DNA of 64,000 nucleotides from Rhizobacter sp. (lineage in GTDB: Bacteria > Pseudomonadota > Gammaproteobacteria > Burkholderiales > Burkholderiaceae_C): assembly GCA_019635355.1 (NCBI GenBank), contig JAHBZQ010000001.1, positions 124,001-188,000 on the forward strand, written 5' to 3'. The first letter of the stretch is position 1, and each line of letters begins with the position of its first letter. Below the pieces are notes generated by a model, which worked only from the letters and a program-made list of their open reading frames with translations, made no database searches and had not been told where the DNA came from. The position numbers and the translations under genes were made by a program. This document shows, one piece after another, positions 50,774 to 58,758 of the stretch.

Positions 50774-51922
50774 TCAATCCGTCTTCTGCAGCACGTGGGC
50801 GATGGCGACCGAGCCGAGGCCGATCATGTGGGCCATCGCGAGGCGTGTGTTGGGGTGCTGGCGGCCGGTGGCTTCAGAACGCATTTGGCGGGTGATCTCG
50901 GCGATCTGGCCGATGCCGGTCGGGCCGATGGGGTGGCCCATGCCGATGAGGCCGCCCGAGGCGTTGACGGCGCAGCGGCCGCCGATGGCGGTGTCTCCAC
51001 GCGCGAGGTCGTGGGCGCCTTCGCCAGGTTGGCTCACGCCGATGGCTTCGCCGTACACGATCTCCTCGATGGAGAAGGCGTCGTGCAGCTCGACCATGTT
51101 CAAGTCGCTTGCGGCGATGCCGGCTTGTTCCAGCGCTGCCAGCGACGACTCGCGCACCATGTCGACGATGGGCGGCACGTCGCCGCGGCCGAGCTTCTCG
51201 CTCGTCGACACCGAGGCGATCACGCGCGGGGAGCGCGAGCGGGCGAGGCCCAGGCGTGCGATGGCGGCGGCCGAGGCCACGATTACCGCCGCCGCGCCTT
51301 CGCCACGCGGGCAACACTGCTGCACCGTCAGCTCGCCCGCCACCTTGGGCGAGGCCAGCACCTGCTCCAGCGTGCGCGGCTTGCGGAACTGCGCATACGG
51401 GTTGAGCGACGCGTTGCCGTGGTTCTTCACCGCGACACGGGCCAGGGCTTCGACGTCGAGCCCACCGTCACGCAGGTAGCGGCGCGCGAGCAGCGCGAAC
51501 TTCGCGACCGGCAGGTTGCTGGTCGGGCTGAGGGTCGAGAGGCCGTCGCTGCCCGACGCACGCCGTGCGTGGCCGGTCTTGTCGACGCCGACCGTAAGCA
51601 CGATCTCGTGTTCGCCGCTCGCTACCGCCTGGCAGGCGAGGCGGAACGCGGAAGAGCCCGAGGCTGACGCGTTCTCCACCTGCGTGACCGAGAGGCCGGT
51701 CGAGCCCAGGTGGCGCAGCATCACCCGCCCCGCCGCCATGCCGATCGCGGCCGTGCCGACGAAGGCGGCCTGCACCTGCGGCCATTGCAGGCCGGCGTCC
51801 TTCAGTGCCTCACGGATCGCGGTGAGGCCGAGGTGCACGTAGGGCGTTTCGCTCGGGAACTGGTACGGGTGCATGCCGATGCCGACCACGTGCACCGCGC
51901 GTTCCTGCAGCAGGCGGCTCAT
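50774..51922 (-). CDS. SCP2/Ltp-type thiolase-fold protein lacking the usual active-site Cys
   Basis: The 382-residue protein has a thiolase fold of the sterol-carrier/lipid-transfer type. The HDAF motif (ELHDAFSIEE) and C-terminal NASGGLIGMGHPIGPTG are present. At the position of the acyl-accepting cysteine the sequence is VENASASGSS, giving Ser86. Ltp proteins of steroid catabolism likewise pair with a DUF35 protein and act as retro-aldolases rather than thiolases. The DUF35 gene overlaps this one by four bases. A retro-aldolase or an acyl-transfer role are both possible. Confidence 0.85.
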   Translation of the reverse strand: MSRLLQERAVHVVGIGMHPYQFPSETPYVHLGLTAIREALKDAGLQWPQVQAAFVGTAAIGMAAGRVMLRHLGSTGLSVTQVENASASGSSAFRLACQAVASGEHEIVLTVGVDKTGHARRASGSDGLSTLSPTSNLPVAKFALLARRYLRDGGLDVEALARVAVKNHGNASLNPYAQFRKPRTLEQVLASPKVAGELTVQQCCPRGEGAAAVIVASAAAIARLGLARSRSPRVIASVSTSEKLGRGDVPPIVDMVRESSLAALEQAGIAASDLNMVELHDAFSIEEIVYGEAIGVSQPGEGAHDLARGDTAIGGRCAVNASGGLIGMGHPIGPTGIGQIAEITRQMRSEATGRQHPNTRLAMAHMIGLGSVAIAHVLQKTD

Positions 51923-52305
51923 CGTTGTGCCTCCAGCGGGCGAAAGCGCAAGCCGCGCTGCGTGTCGGCTGGGTCGGCGCCGATCGCTTCCATCGGCATG
52001 TCGAGCGTGAGCTGTGATTCATCGGCGACCGCGATCAGCGCTTCTTCCACCACGCCGGGTGCGATTTCGACTTCGCCCACCACCACGGGTGGTGTGAGGC
52101 CGGGCACCACGTCGCCGTGGAGGGTGATGAAGTTGCGCAGCACAGGCGTTTGCGGCATCGGCACCTTGGCCAGCGTGTCGGCGCCGCACTGGCGGCAGCC
52201 CCAGGCGTTCGACGGGAAGGTGTAGGTGCCGCACTGGCGGCAGTGCGCGAGCAGCGTCGGCAGGTGGTCGACGCCCCAGGCGGGCATCAGGTTGGCAGTC
52301 GTCAT
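51919..52305 (-). CDS. DUF35 OB-fold zinc-ribbon protein, partner of the thiolase
   Basis: This 128-residue protein has a rubredoxin-like zinc ribbon with two CxxC pairs (CRQCGTYTFPSNAWGCRQCG, about residues 22-41). The OB-fold (about 50-110) follows, including VVVGEVEIAPGVVEEALIAV. Such proteins bind Ltp- or SCP2-type thiolases and are needed for their activity. Its start overlaps the TetR stop and its stop overlaps the thiolase start, each by four bases. A tight, co-translated complex is likely. Confidence 0.9.
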   Translation of the reverse strand: MTTANLMPAWGVDHLPTLLAHCRQCGTYTFPSNAWGCRQCGADTLAKVPMPQTPVLRNFITLHGDVVPGLTPPVVVGEVEIAPGVVEEALIAVADESQLTLDMPMEAIGADPADTQRGLRFRPLEAQR

Positions 52306-52934
52306 GGCGCGAGGCGTTGGGTGAGGGTGGCTTTCAGCGCCGCGATGTCGCGGGCGATGTCGCTCGACGCGGGGTCGAGCATCGATTGCGTGCGCAGGCC
52401 GCGCAGCGTGGCGATCAGGAGGCGCGCTTCGTCGGCTGGCTTCACGTCGGCGCGGATGCTGCCGAGCTGCTGGCCCTTGCCGATCGTGCGCGAGAGCGAG
52501 GCCTGCCACTTCTTGCTGAAGCGCGCGAAGTGCTCGCGGATCTGCGGCGCAGGGCCGATGGACTCGAGCATCAGCACGAAGAAGGCGCGTGACGACAGCG
52601 GCGGGTCGTCCATGCCTTCGAGGTAGCAGTCGATCTCGCAGAAGAGGGCGCCCAGGCCGGTGAGGCCGCGCAGGCGCTGCAGCAGGCCGACGCGGAAGTC
52701 TTCGAGCACGCGGTCGACCAGCTCTTCGAGGAGTTTGTCTTTCGTGCCCCAGCGGTGCGAGACGAGGCCGCGGCTGTAGCCCGACTCGGCGCCGATGGCC
52801 TCGAGCGTCGTCTGCGCATAGCCGCGCGTGGCCACGAGGCGCATCGCCGCCTGCAGCATGCGCGTGTCGGACTCGGCCACCCGCTCGGCCTGGGTGCGGC
52901 GCGGTGGGGTGTCGACGGCTCGTTCAGCAGGCAT
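52302..52934 (-). CDS. TetR-family transcriptional regulator
   Basis: The 210-residue protein has the N-terminal DNA-binding domain (about residues 25-72: MRLVATRGYAQTTLEAIGAESGYSRGLVSHRWGTKDKLL). An all-helical ligand domain (about 80-200) follows. It is the first gene of an eight-gene unit and overlaps the DUF35 gene by four bases. A palindrome over its own promoter (52950-52971) indicates autorepression, probably relieved by an acyl-CoA or the pathway substrate. Confidence 0.92.
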   Translation of the reverse strand: MPAERAVDTPPRRTQAERVAESDTRMLQAAMRLVATRGYAQTTLEAIGAESGYSRGLVSHRWGTKDKLLEELVDRVLEDFRVGLLQRLRGLTGLGALFCEIDCYLEGMDDPPLSSRAFFVLMLESIGPAPQIREHFARFSKKWQASLSRTIGKGQQLGSIRADVKPADEARLLIATLRGLRTQSMLDPASSDIARDIAALKATLTQRLAP

Positions 52935-52940
52935 GCGGCC

Positions 52941-52971
52941 AGTCTAGAAACTTGTTGACGCAGCAACAAGT
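52941..52971 (-). promoter_or_regulatory. Promoter with overlapping palindromic operator for the TetR/CoA unit
   Basis: On the minus strand a -35 like TTGTTG (52964-52969) and a -10 like TAGACT (52941-52946) are 17 bases apart. A perfect 8-bp inverted repeat, ACTTGTTG / CAACAAGT with a 6-base spacer (52950-52971), covers the -35 and spacer. It begins 16 bases before the TetR start, so binding would block RNA polymerase. The plus-strand side has only the end of the pseudouridine synthase gene at 53032. Confidence 0.65.
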
Positions 52972-53031
52972 AAGTTTCGCCGCCTTTTCGTCGGTGTTAA
53001 CGCCAGGGCGTTCTGCCCCGGGAAACGGCTT

Positions 53032-54294
53032 CTAGAAGCGCTCGTTGCCGCGCAGGTAGCGCCAGGCGCCGGGCGGCAGGTCACCGAGCATCACGTTGCC
53101 GATGCGCACGCGCTTCAGGCCCACGACCTTCAGGCCGACGGCTTCGCACATGCGGCGGATCTGCCGCTTCTTGCCTTCGCGCAGCACGAAGCGCAGCTGG
53201 TCGTCGTTGACCCACTCCACCTGCGCCGGCTTGAGCGGCTCGCCGTCGAGTTCGAGGCCGTGGTTGAGCAGGGCGAGGTTCGCTTGCGACAAGGGCTCGC
53301 CGCTCACGCTCTCCACGCGCACGAGGTATTCCTTCTCGATCTCGCTGTCTTCGCCGATGAGCTGCTTGGCGATGCGGCCGTCTTGCGTGAGCACGAGCAG
53401 GCCGGTGGAGTCGATGTCGAGCCGGCCCGCGGGCGCGAGGCCGCGGTGGTGCGATTGCAGGAAGCGGATGCCCGAGCGGTCTTCGCGCCACTGGTTCTGC
53501 GGCGTGACGAGCACCGAGGCCGGCTCGTAGCCGTCTTCGGCCTGGCCGCTCACGTAGCCGATGGGCTTGTGCAGCAGCACGGTGACCTTCATCGCCTGCG
53601 CATCGCGCGCTTTGGCCTCGATGCTGATCAACTGGCCGGGCAGCACGCGCGAGCCGAGTTCGGTGACGACCTTGCCGTCGACCCGCACCCAGCCCTTGGG
53701 AATCCACTCGTCGGCCTCGCGGCGCGAGGCGATGCCGAGTTCGCTCATGCGCTTGGACAGGCGCATCGAGCCCGGGGTGTCGGTGTGCACCTGGAAGTCG
53801 TCGTCATCGTCATCGTGATCGCGACGGCGCGGCATCGGTGGGCGCTTGGGGGCCTGATGGGGATGGGCCGGGCGAGCCGGCCCGCCGAACGCGGTGTTGG
53901 GCTTGCCGAAGGCGGTGTTGCCGCCCTGGCGGTTCGGGCTCACGGGGCGCGCGGGCGGGAGCGGGCGGCGTTCCTGGCGGTCCTGACGCTCTGGCCGCGG
54001 CGGGCGGGCGTCCCGTGGCTGCCGCGCGTTCGGATCGAACGGGGCGCGGTCGTCACGCCGCGGCGCGCGGGCGAGGCCTTCGGGCTCGGGCCGGCGCTTG
54101 GCCGAAGCGGGCGGCCGGTCGCCGTAGCGCAGCCTCAGCTGCTCCTGGTAGCGCGCCTCGCGCGCTTCGCGCTCGGCCTGCGCCTGGGCGAGCGTCGGCC
54201 GTTTCTTCACCGCCGACGCGGTGCCGCGCACCGGGCTGCGGTCGGACTTTGCGGGGCCGGCAGGCGGCGTCTTCTTCAACTTCAAGGTGGCCAT
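53032..54294 (-). CDS. rRNA pseudouridine synthase of the RsuA/RluB/RluF family with long disordered N-terminus
   Basis: The protein has 420 residues. The first 165 or so are basic, Pro/Arg-rich and low in complexity, ending in an Asp run (DHDDDDDDF). The S4 RNA-binding domain follows (about 178-235, MRLSKRMSELGIASRREADEWI). The catalytic domain has the RLD motif APAGRLDIDSTGLLVLT with the nucleophilic Asp and KKRQIRRMCEAVGL near the end. It isomerises a uridine in 23S rRNA; RluF-like use is possible. Family members usually have about 240-300 residues, so the N-terminal part is extra. ATG 54294 is 32 bases after the xerD stop. Confidence 0.9.
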   Translation of the reverse strand: MATLKLKKTPPAGPAKSDRSPVRGTASAVKKRPTLAQAQAEREAREARYQEQLRLRYGDRPPASAKRRPEPEGLARAPRRDDRAPFDPNARQPRDARPPRPERQDRQERRPLPPARPVSPNRQGGNTAFGKPNTAFGGPARPAHPHQAPKRPPMPRRRDHDDDDDDFQVHTDTPGSMRLSKRMSELGIASRREADEWIPKGWVRVDGKVVTELGSRVLPGQLISIEAKARDAQAMKVTVLLHKPIGYVSGQAEDGYEPASVLVTPQNQWREDRSGIRFLQSHHRGLAPAGRLDIDSTGLLVLTQDGRIAKQLIGEDSEIEKEYLVRVESVSGEPLSQANLALLNHGLELDGEPLKPAQVEWVNDDQLRFVLREGKKRQIRRMCEAVGLKVVGLKRVRIGNVMLGDLPPGAWRYLRGNERF

Positions 54295-54326
54295 GCCGGG
54301 ATTGGAACATGGCGTGCCCGCGCGGC

Positions 54327-55232
54327 CTAGCCTCGTGGGTGGTGCGCGGCGTGCAGCGACTTCAAGCGCTCGCGTGCCACGTGGGTGTAGATGGTGGTGG
54401 TGGAGATGTCGGCGTGGCCCAGCAGCATCTGCACCGCGCGCAGGTCGGCGCCGTGGTTGAGCAGGTGGGTGGCGAAGGCATGGCGCAGGGTGTGCGGCGA
54501 GAGCGGCACACGCACGTCTCCCAGCAGCGCGTATTTCTTGATGAGCTGCCAGAACATCTGGCGCGTCATCGGGCCGCCACGGCCGGTGACGAAGAGCGCG
54601 TCGCTCGCCTGGCCGTGCAGGATGCTGCTGCGCGCCTCGGCCAGGTAGCGCGTGAGCCACACATGCGCTTCTTCGCCGAAGGGCACGAGCCGCTCCTTCG
54701 CGCCCTTGCCGGTGACGCGCAGCACGCCTTCGTTCAGGCTCAGGTGCACGCTCTTGAGCGTGACGAGCTCGCTCACGCGCAGGCCGCTCGCGTACATCAG
54801 CTCGAGCATGGTGCGGTCGCGCAGGCCGAGCGGGGTGTCGACGTCGGGGGCCCTGAGCAGCGCCTCGACCTGCGCCTCGCTCAGCGTCTTGGGCACGCGC
54901 AGTGGCTGCTTGGCGGAGAGCAGCTTGAGCGTCGGGTCGGCCTGCACGAGGTGCTCGCGCAGGGCCCAGCGGAAGTAGCGCTTGAAGACGGTCAGGCGCC
55001 GGTTGGCGCTGGTCGCCTTGCTGGCGGCGTGCTGCGCGATGGCGTGCTCGCGCAGGTGGCTCTCGCGCGTCTCATTGATTGCGGCGCCGGCGTGGGCCGT
55101 GGCGAGCCATTGTGCGTAGAGCGTCAGGTCGCGGCGGTAGGCCGCGAGGGTGTTGGGCGACAACCCGTCCTCGATCCACAAGGCATCGATGAATCGGTCG
55201 ATCGAAGACTGGCTGTCGTCGGGGAGCGTCAA
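54327..55232 (-). CDS. xerD: Tyrosine recombinase XerD
   Basis: The 301-residue enzyme resolves chromosome dimers at dif with XerC and FtsK. The N-terminal SAM-like domain spans about 8-95. Catalytic residues are all seen: Arg152 (ASGLRVSEL), Lys176 (GKGAKE), His247 and Arg250 (SPHTLRHAFATHLL), His273 (LGHADISTT) and nucleophile Tyr282 (IYTHV). Length is normal. It starts four bases from the stop of the Bug receptor gene upstream on the same strand. XerD fits better than XerC by the ending THVARERLKSLHAAHHPRG; this is judged by eye. Confidence 0.92.
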   Translation of the reverse strand: MTLPDDSQSSIDRFIDALWIEDGLSPNTLAAYRRDLTLYAQWLATAHAGAAINETRESHLREHAIAQHAASKATSANRRLTVFKRYFRWALREHLVQADPTLKLLSAKQPLRVPKTLSEAQVEALLRAPDVDTPLGLRDRTMLELMYASGLRVSELVTLKSVHLSLNEGVLRVTGKGAKERLVPFGEEAHVWLTRYLAEARSSILHGQASDALFVTGRGGPMTRQMFWQLIKKYALLGDVRVPLSPHTLRHAFATHLLNHGADLRAVQMLLGHADISTTTIYTHVARERLKSLHAAHHPRG

Positions 55233-55236
55233 GTCG

Positions 55237-56208
55237 TCAATTGTCCAGGCTCAGCTTCTGCTGCACGACCACCTTCTTGTAGACATCGAATTCAGCCTTG
55301 ATCTGCTCGCTGAACTGCTCGGGCGTGTTGGCCACGATCAGTGAGCCGGTGTCTTCGATGCGCTTCTTCACGGCCGGATCTTCCAGCGTCTTCTTCACCG
55401 CGCCGTGGACCTTGTCGACCACGTCTTTCGGCAGGCCCTTGGGCCCGTAGATGCCGTAGTAGGCCATGCGGTTCACCGGCTCCAAGCCCACTTCCTTGAA
55501 GGTGGGCACGTCGGGCAGCACGCTCAGGCGGGTGGGGGCTGCCACCACGATGGCGATGAGCCGGCCGTCCTTGATGAAGGGCAGTGCGGAGGGCAGGTTG
55601 TCGAAGATCATCGGCACCTGGCCGGCCACGGTGTCGTTGAGGGCCGGGCCCGCGCCACGGTACGGGATGTGCGTGACGAAGGTGCCCGAGAGGTTCTTGT
55701 AGAGCTCCATCTGCAGGTGGCCGATGCCGCCGGTGCCGGAGCTGCTGAACGAATACTTGCCCGGGTTCTTCTTCAGCTCGGCGACGAAACCCTTGTAGTC
55801 GCGCGCCGGGAAGCTCGGGTGCACCGCGATCACGTTGGGCGTGGCGGCCACGTTGATGATCGGCGTGAAGTCGGTAATGGGGTTGTACGGGATCTTGGGG
55901 TTGATCGCGGGGTTGGCCGCCGTGGTGGAGACGGTGGCCATGCCGAGGGTGTAGCCGTCGGGCGCGGACTTGGCGACTTCGTTGGCGCCGATGGAGCCGC
56001 CGCCGCCGGCCTTGTTCTCCACGATCATGGTCTGGCCGAGCGCGGCGTTGACCTTCTCCGAGACCACGCGGGCCACGATGTCGGTGGTGCCCCCGGGGGC
56101 AAAGGGCACGACCAGGCGCACGGGCTTCGCGGGGTAGGCCTGCGCGAAGGCGAAGGGTGACGTGGCTGACAGGGCGAGCGCGGTGGCGATCAGATGTCTG
56201 CGGTGCAT
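55237..56208 (-). CDS. Bug/TctC-family periplasmic substrate-binding protein
   Basis: This 323-residue receptor has a signal peptide (about 1-23, ending AFA) and the Bug opening YPAKPVRLVVPFAPGGTTDIVARVVSE. Later marks are NKAGGGGSIGANEVAKSAPDGY, IPYRGAGPALNDTVAGQV and DNLPSALPFIKDGRL. It captures an organic acid or related ligand in the periplasm. It is an orphan without TctAB, the second such receptor in the window. AGGAG precedes ATG 56208. It is divergent from the AEC transporter by 104 bases. Confidence 0.9.
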   Translation of the reverse strand: MHRRHLIATALALSATSPFAFAQAYPAKPVRLVVPFAPGGTTDIVARVVSEKVNAALGQTMIVENKAGGGGSIGANEVAKSAPDGYTLGMATVSTTAANPAINPKIPYNPITDFTPIINVAATPNVIAVHPSFPARDYKGFVAELKKNPGKYSFSSSGTGGIGHLQMELYKNLSGTFVTHIPYRGAGPALNDTVAGQVPMIFDNLPSALPFIKDGRLIAIVVAAPTRLSVLPDVPTFKEVGLEPVNRMAYYGIYGPKGLPKDVVDKVHGAVKKTLEDPAVKKRIEDTGSLIVANTPEQFSEQIKAEFDVYKKVVVQQKLSLDN

Positions 56209-56312
56209 GCGTACTCCTGGGGTGTGGACCGGCGAAGCGGCCATGCTGCCCGCGCGAAGGCGCACTGGCGACTGTGGAAACTACGCAGGGCGTTGTACTG
56301 CAAACTCGCGCG

Positions 56313-57203
56313 ATGTCGAATGGCCTTCTGCTGCTGCCGGACTTTCTGCTGATCGCGTGCGGCTTCCTGCTCTGCCGCTACACCGCCCTCGACCGCCCCC
56401 TCTGGGAGAGCGCGGAACGGCTGGTGTACTACCTGCTGTTCCCGGTGCTGCTCTTCAACTCGATCGTGAAGACGCCGCTGCAGCCCGCGCAGACGCTGGG
56501 CCTGGCGGCGGCGGGCGTGGGCGTGATGCTGTGCGGCGTGGCGCTCGCGTTGGCACTCCGGCGCTGGCCTGGGGTCGATGCGCGGCTGCATGCCTCGGGC
56601 GCGCAGATCGCGTTTCGCTTCAACTCCTACATCGCGCTCGCGCTGGCCGAGCGGCTCGGCGGCTCTCAGGGCGTGGCCTGGATGGCGCTCCTGATCGCGC
56701 TGTGCGTGCCGGTGGCCAACGTGGCGGCGGTGTGGTCGCTGGCGCGGCACGGCGGGCACAACTACCTGAAGGAGATCGCGCGCAACCCGCTCATCATCAG
56801 CACGCTCGCGGGGCTCGTGGCCAATGCCGCGGGCGTGACCTTTCCCGAGGCGGTGGCCACCACGCTGCAGCGCATCGGCGTGGCCGCTCTGCCCATCGGC
56901 CTGCTGGCGGTGGGTGCGGGCCTGCGCATGGGCGGGCTGAAGAAAGGGCCGTGGCTCGCGGCCACGCTGCTGGGCATCCGGCACGCGGTGTTGCCGGCCA
57001 TCGGGCTCGGGCTCACGCTCACGCTCGCCTTTCCACCGGAGCAGCGGCACATCGCGGTGCTGTTCGCGGCCATGCCGACGGCGTCGAGCGCCTTCGTGCT
57101 GGCCTCGCGCATGGGCGGTGACGGGCCATATGTGGCGGCGCTCGTGACGACCTCGACCTTGCTCGGGATGGTGAGCATCCCGATCTGGCTGGCGTTGATC
57201 TAG
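56313..57203 (+). CDS. AEC (auxin efflux carrier)-family transporter
   Basis: The 296-residue protein has about ten membrane helices. LLPDFLLIACGFLLCRY, RLVYYLLFPVLLFNSIVKTPL and the later NPLIISTLAGLVANAAG are typical of bacterial AEC proteins, which carry malonate, malate or similar acids. FAAMPTASSAFVLASRMGGD is the conserved second-half crossover. The divergent Bug receptor may bind the same kind of compound. The stop overlaps that of queG by a few bases. Confidence 0.88.
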   Translation: MSNGLLLLPDFLLIACGFLLCRYTALDRPLWESAERLVYYLLFPVLLFNSIVKTPLQPAQTLGLAAAGVGVMLCGVALALALRRWPGVDARLHASGAQIAFRFNSYIALALAERLGGSQGVAWMALLIALCVPVANVAAVWSLARHGGHNYLKEIARNPLIISTLAGLVANAAGVTFPEAVATTLQRIGVAALPIGLLAVGAGLRMGGLKKGPWLAATLLGIRHAVLPAIGLGLTLTLAFPPEQRHIAVLFAAMPTASSAFVLASRMGGDGPYVAALVTTSTLLGMVSIPIWLALI

Positions 57204-58291
57204 TGCTGGGCAAGCGCCCAGTCGATGTGCTCGCGCAGCAGCGTGCTGGCGCTGTCTCGTGCGGCCTGCAGGGCGGTGGCGATGGCGGGGTCGTGCGTGG
57301 CGCGCAACGCGTTGCCTAGCGCGACGGCAATGTTGCGCCGCCAGCGCTCGTGGCCGATGCGCCGGATGGCGCTGCCTTCGGTGTGGCGCAGGAACTCGTC
57401 TTCCGTCCACGCCCACAGCTGCAGCAGCGTGGCACCGGTGAGCGCCGCGCGCGGGTCGAAGTCGGGCAGCTCGTTGCGTTGCGCGTACTTGTTCCAGGGG
57501 CAGACGAGCTGGCAGTCGTCGCAACCGTAGATGCGGTTGCCGAGCAGCGGGCGCAGGTCTTCGGGAATGGGGCCGTCGTGCTCGATGGTCAGGTACGAGA
57601 TGCAGCGCCGTGCGTCGAGCCGGTAGGGCGCGACGATGGCCTGTGTGGGGCACACGTCGAGGCAGGCGCTGCAGCTGCCGCAATGCGAACTCACCGGCTC
57701 CGAGAGCGGCAGCGGCAGGTCGACGTAGATCTCGCCGAGGAAGAAGGTCGAGCCGGCCTCGCGGTGCAGTGTGAGGGTGTGCTTGCCGCGCCAGCCGATC
57801 CCGCTGCGTGAGGCGAGCTCGACTTCGAGGACCGGGGCCGAGTCGGTGAACACACGGTGGCCGTAGGGGCCGACTGCGGCGGCCAGCTTGTCGGCGAGCT
57901 TCTGCAGGCGGTTGCGCAGCACCTTGTGATAGTCGCGGCCGCGGGCGTAGAGCGAGATGGTGGCCTCGCTCGGGCGCTTCAGTCGGGCCCACTCGATGGC
58001 TTGCCAGTCGTCGGGGGTGTGGCGCGGCAGGTAGTCCATGCGGGCGGTGACCACGCGCACCGTGCCGGGCACCAGCTCGGCCGGGCGCGCTCGCTTCAGG
58101 CCATGCGCGGCCATGTAGTCCATCGAGCCGTGAAAGCCGTTGTGCAGCCATGCCATGAGCCCCGGCTCGGCGGAGGACAAGTCCACGTCGGCCACGCCGA
58201 TCTGTGAAAATCCGAGCGCTGCGGCCCACTCGCGCAGAGAGGGCATCAGCGCGAGGAGTGCCTCATCGTCCAACTTGCGAGCGTCATCCAT
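57200..58291 (-). CDS. queG: Epoxyqueuosine reductase QueG
   Basis: The 363-residue enzyme makes the last step of queuosine synthesis on tRNA, using cobalamin and two [4Fe-4S] clusters. The cluster motifs are CGSCSACLDVCPTQAI (about residues 204-219) and CDDCQLVCPWN (about 257-267). The N-terminal domain (GFSQIGVADVDL) and C-terminal HEAT-like repeat (ERWRRNIAVALGNAL) are complete. Its ATG is the complement of bases 58289-58291, directly back to back with the probable TTG start of tsaE. Confidence 0.95.
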   Translation of the reverse strand: MDDARKLDDEALLALMPSLREWAAALGFSQIGVADVDLSSAEPGLMAWLHNGFHGSMDYMAAHGLKRARPAELVPGTVRVVTARMDYLPRHTPDDWQAIEWARLKRPSEATISLYARGRDYHKVLRNRLQKLADKLAAAVGPYGHRVFTDSAPVLEVELASRSGIGWRGKHTLTLHREAGSTFFLGEIYVDLPLPLSEPVSSHCGSCSACLDVCPTQAIVAPYRLDARRCISYLTIEHDGPIPEDLRPLLGNRIYGCDDCQLVCPWNKYAQRNELPDFDPRAALTGATLLQLWAWTEDEFLRHTEGSAIRRIGHERWRRNIAVALGNALRATHDPAIATALQAARDSASTLLREHIDWALAQH

Positions 58292-58758
58292 TGCCGTCGA
58301 TTCTAGGAACCCGCACCCTGCACTGGGCCGATGAGGCCGGCTGCCAGGCCACCGCGCAGGCACTGGCCGCGCGGCCCGCACTGCGCGATGCGTTCATCGA
58401 GCTGCACGGCACGCTCGGCGCCGGCAAGACCACCTTCTCGCGCCACCTGCTGCAGGCGCTCGGGGTCACGGGCCGCATCAAGAGCCCGACCTATGCGGTG
58501 CTCGAGTCGTATGAGGTGGCCGGCTTGGCGATCTCGCATTTCGACTTCTACCGGTTCAAGGATCCGCAGGAGTTCGAGGACGCCGGCTTCCGCGACGTCT
58601 TCGCCAGCCCGGGCCTCAAGATTGCCGAGTGGCCGGAGCAGGCCGAGGGCCTGTTGCCCGTGGCCGACCTGCGGGTGGAACTCATTCCGCTCGATGGAGA
58701 CGAACGCCGCGTGATCTTCACCGCTCAGACCCCCCGTGGACTGGAGTTGCTGCCTTGA
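58291..58758 (+). CDS. tsaE: tRNA threonylcarbamoyladenosine ATPase TsaE
   Basis: The protein has 155 residues, the normal length. The P-loop is GTLGAGKTTFSRHLL (about residues 33-47). SPTYAVLESYEV follows, then HFDFYRFKDPQEFEDAGF. It energises the TsaBD complex that makes t6A in tRNA. No ATG fits; a TTG at 58291 gives the right length and begins just before the conserved RTLHWADE. The ribosome site is weak. Its stop overlaps the amiC start (TTGA). Confidence 0.9.
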   Translation: MPSILGTRTLHWADEAGCQATAQALAARPALRDAFIELHGTLGAGKTTFSRHLLQALGVTGRIKSPTYAVLESYEVAGLAISHFDFYRFKDPQEFEDAGFRDVFASPGLKIAEWPEQAEGLLPVADLRVELIPLDGDERRVIFTAQTPRGLELLP

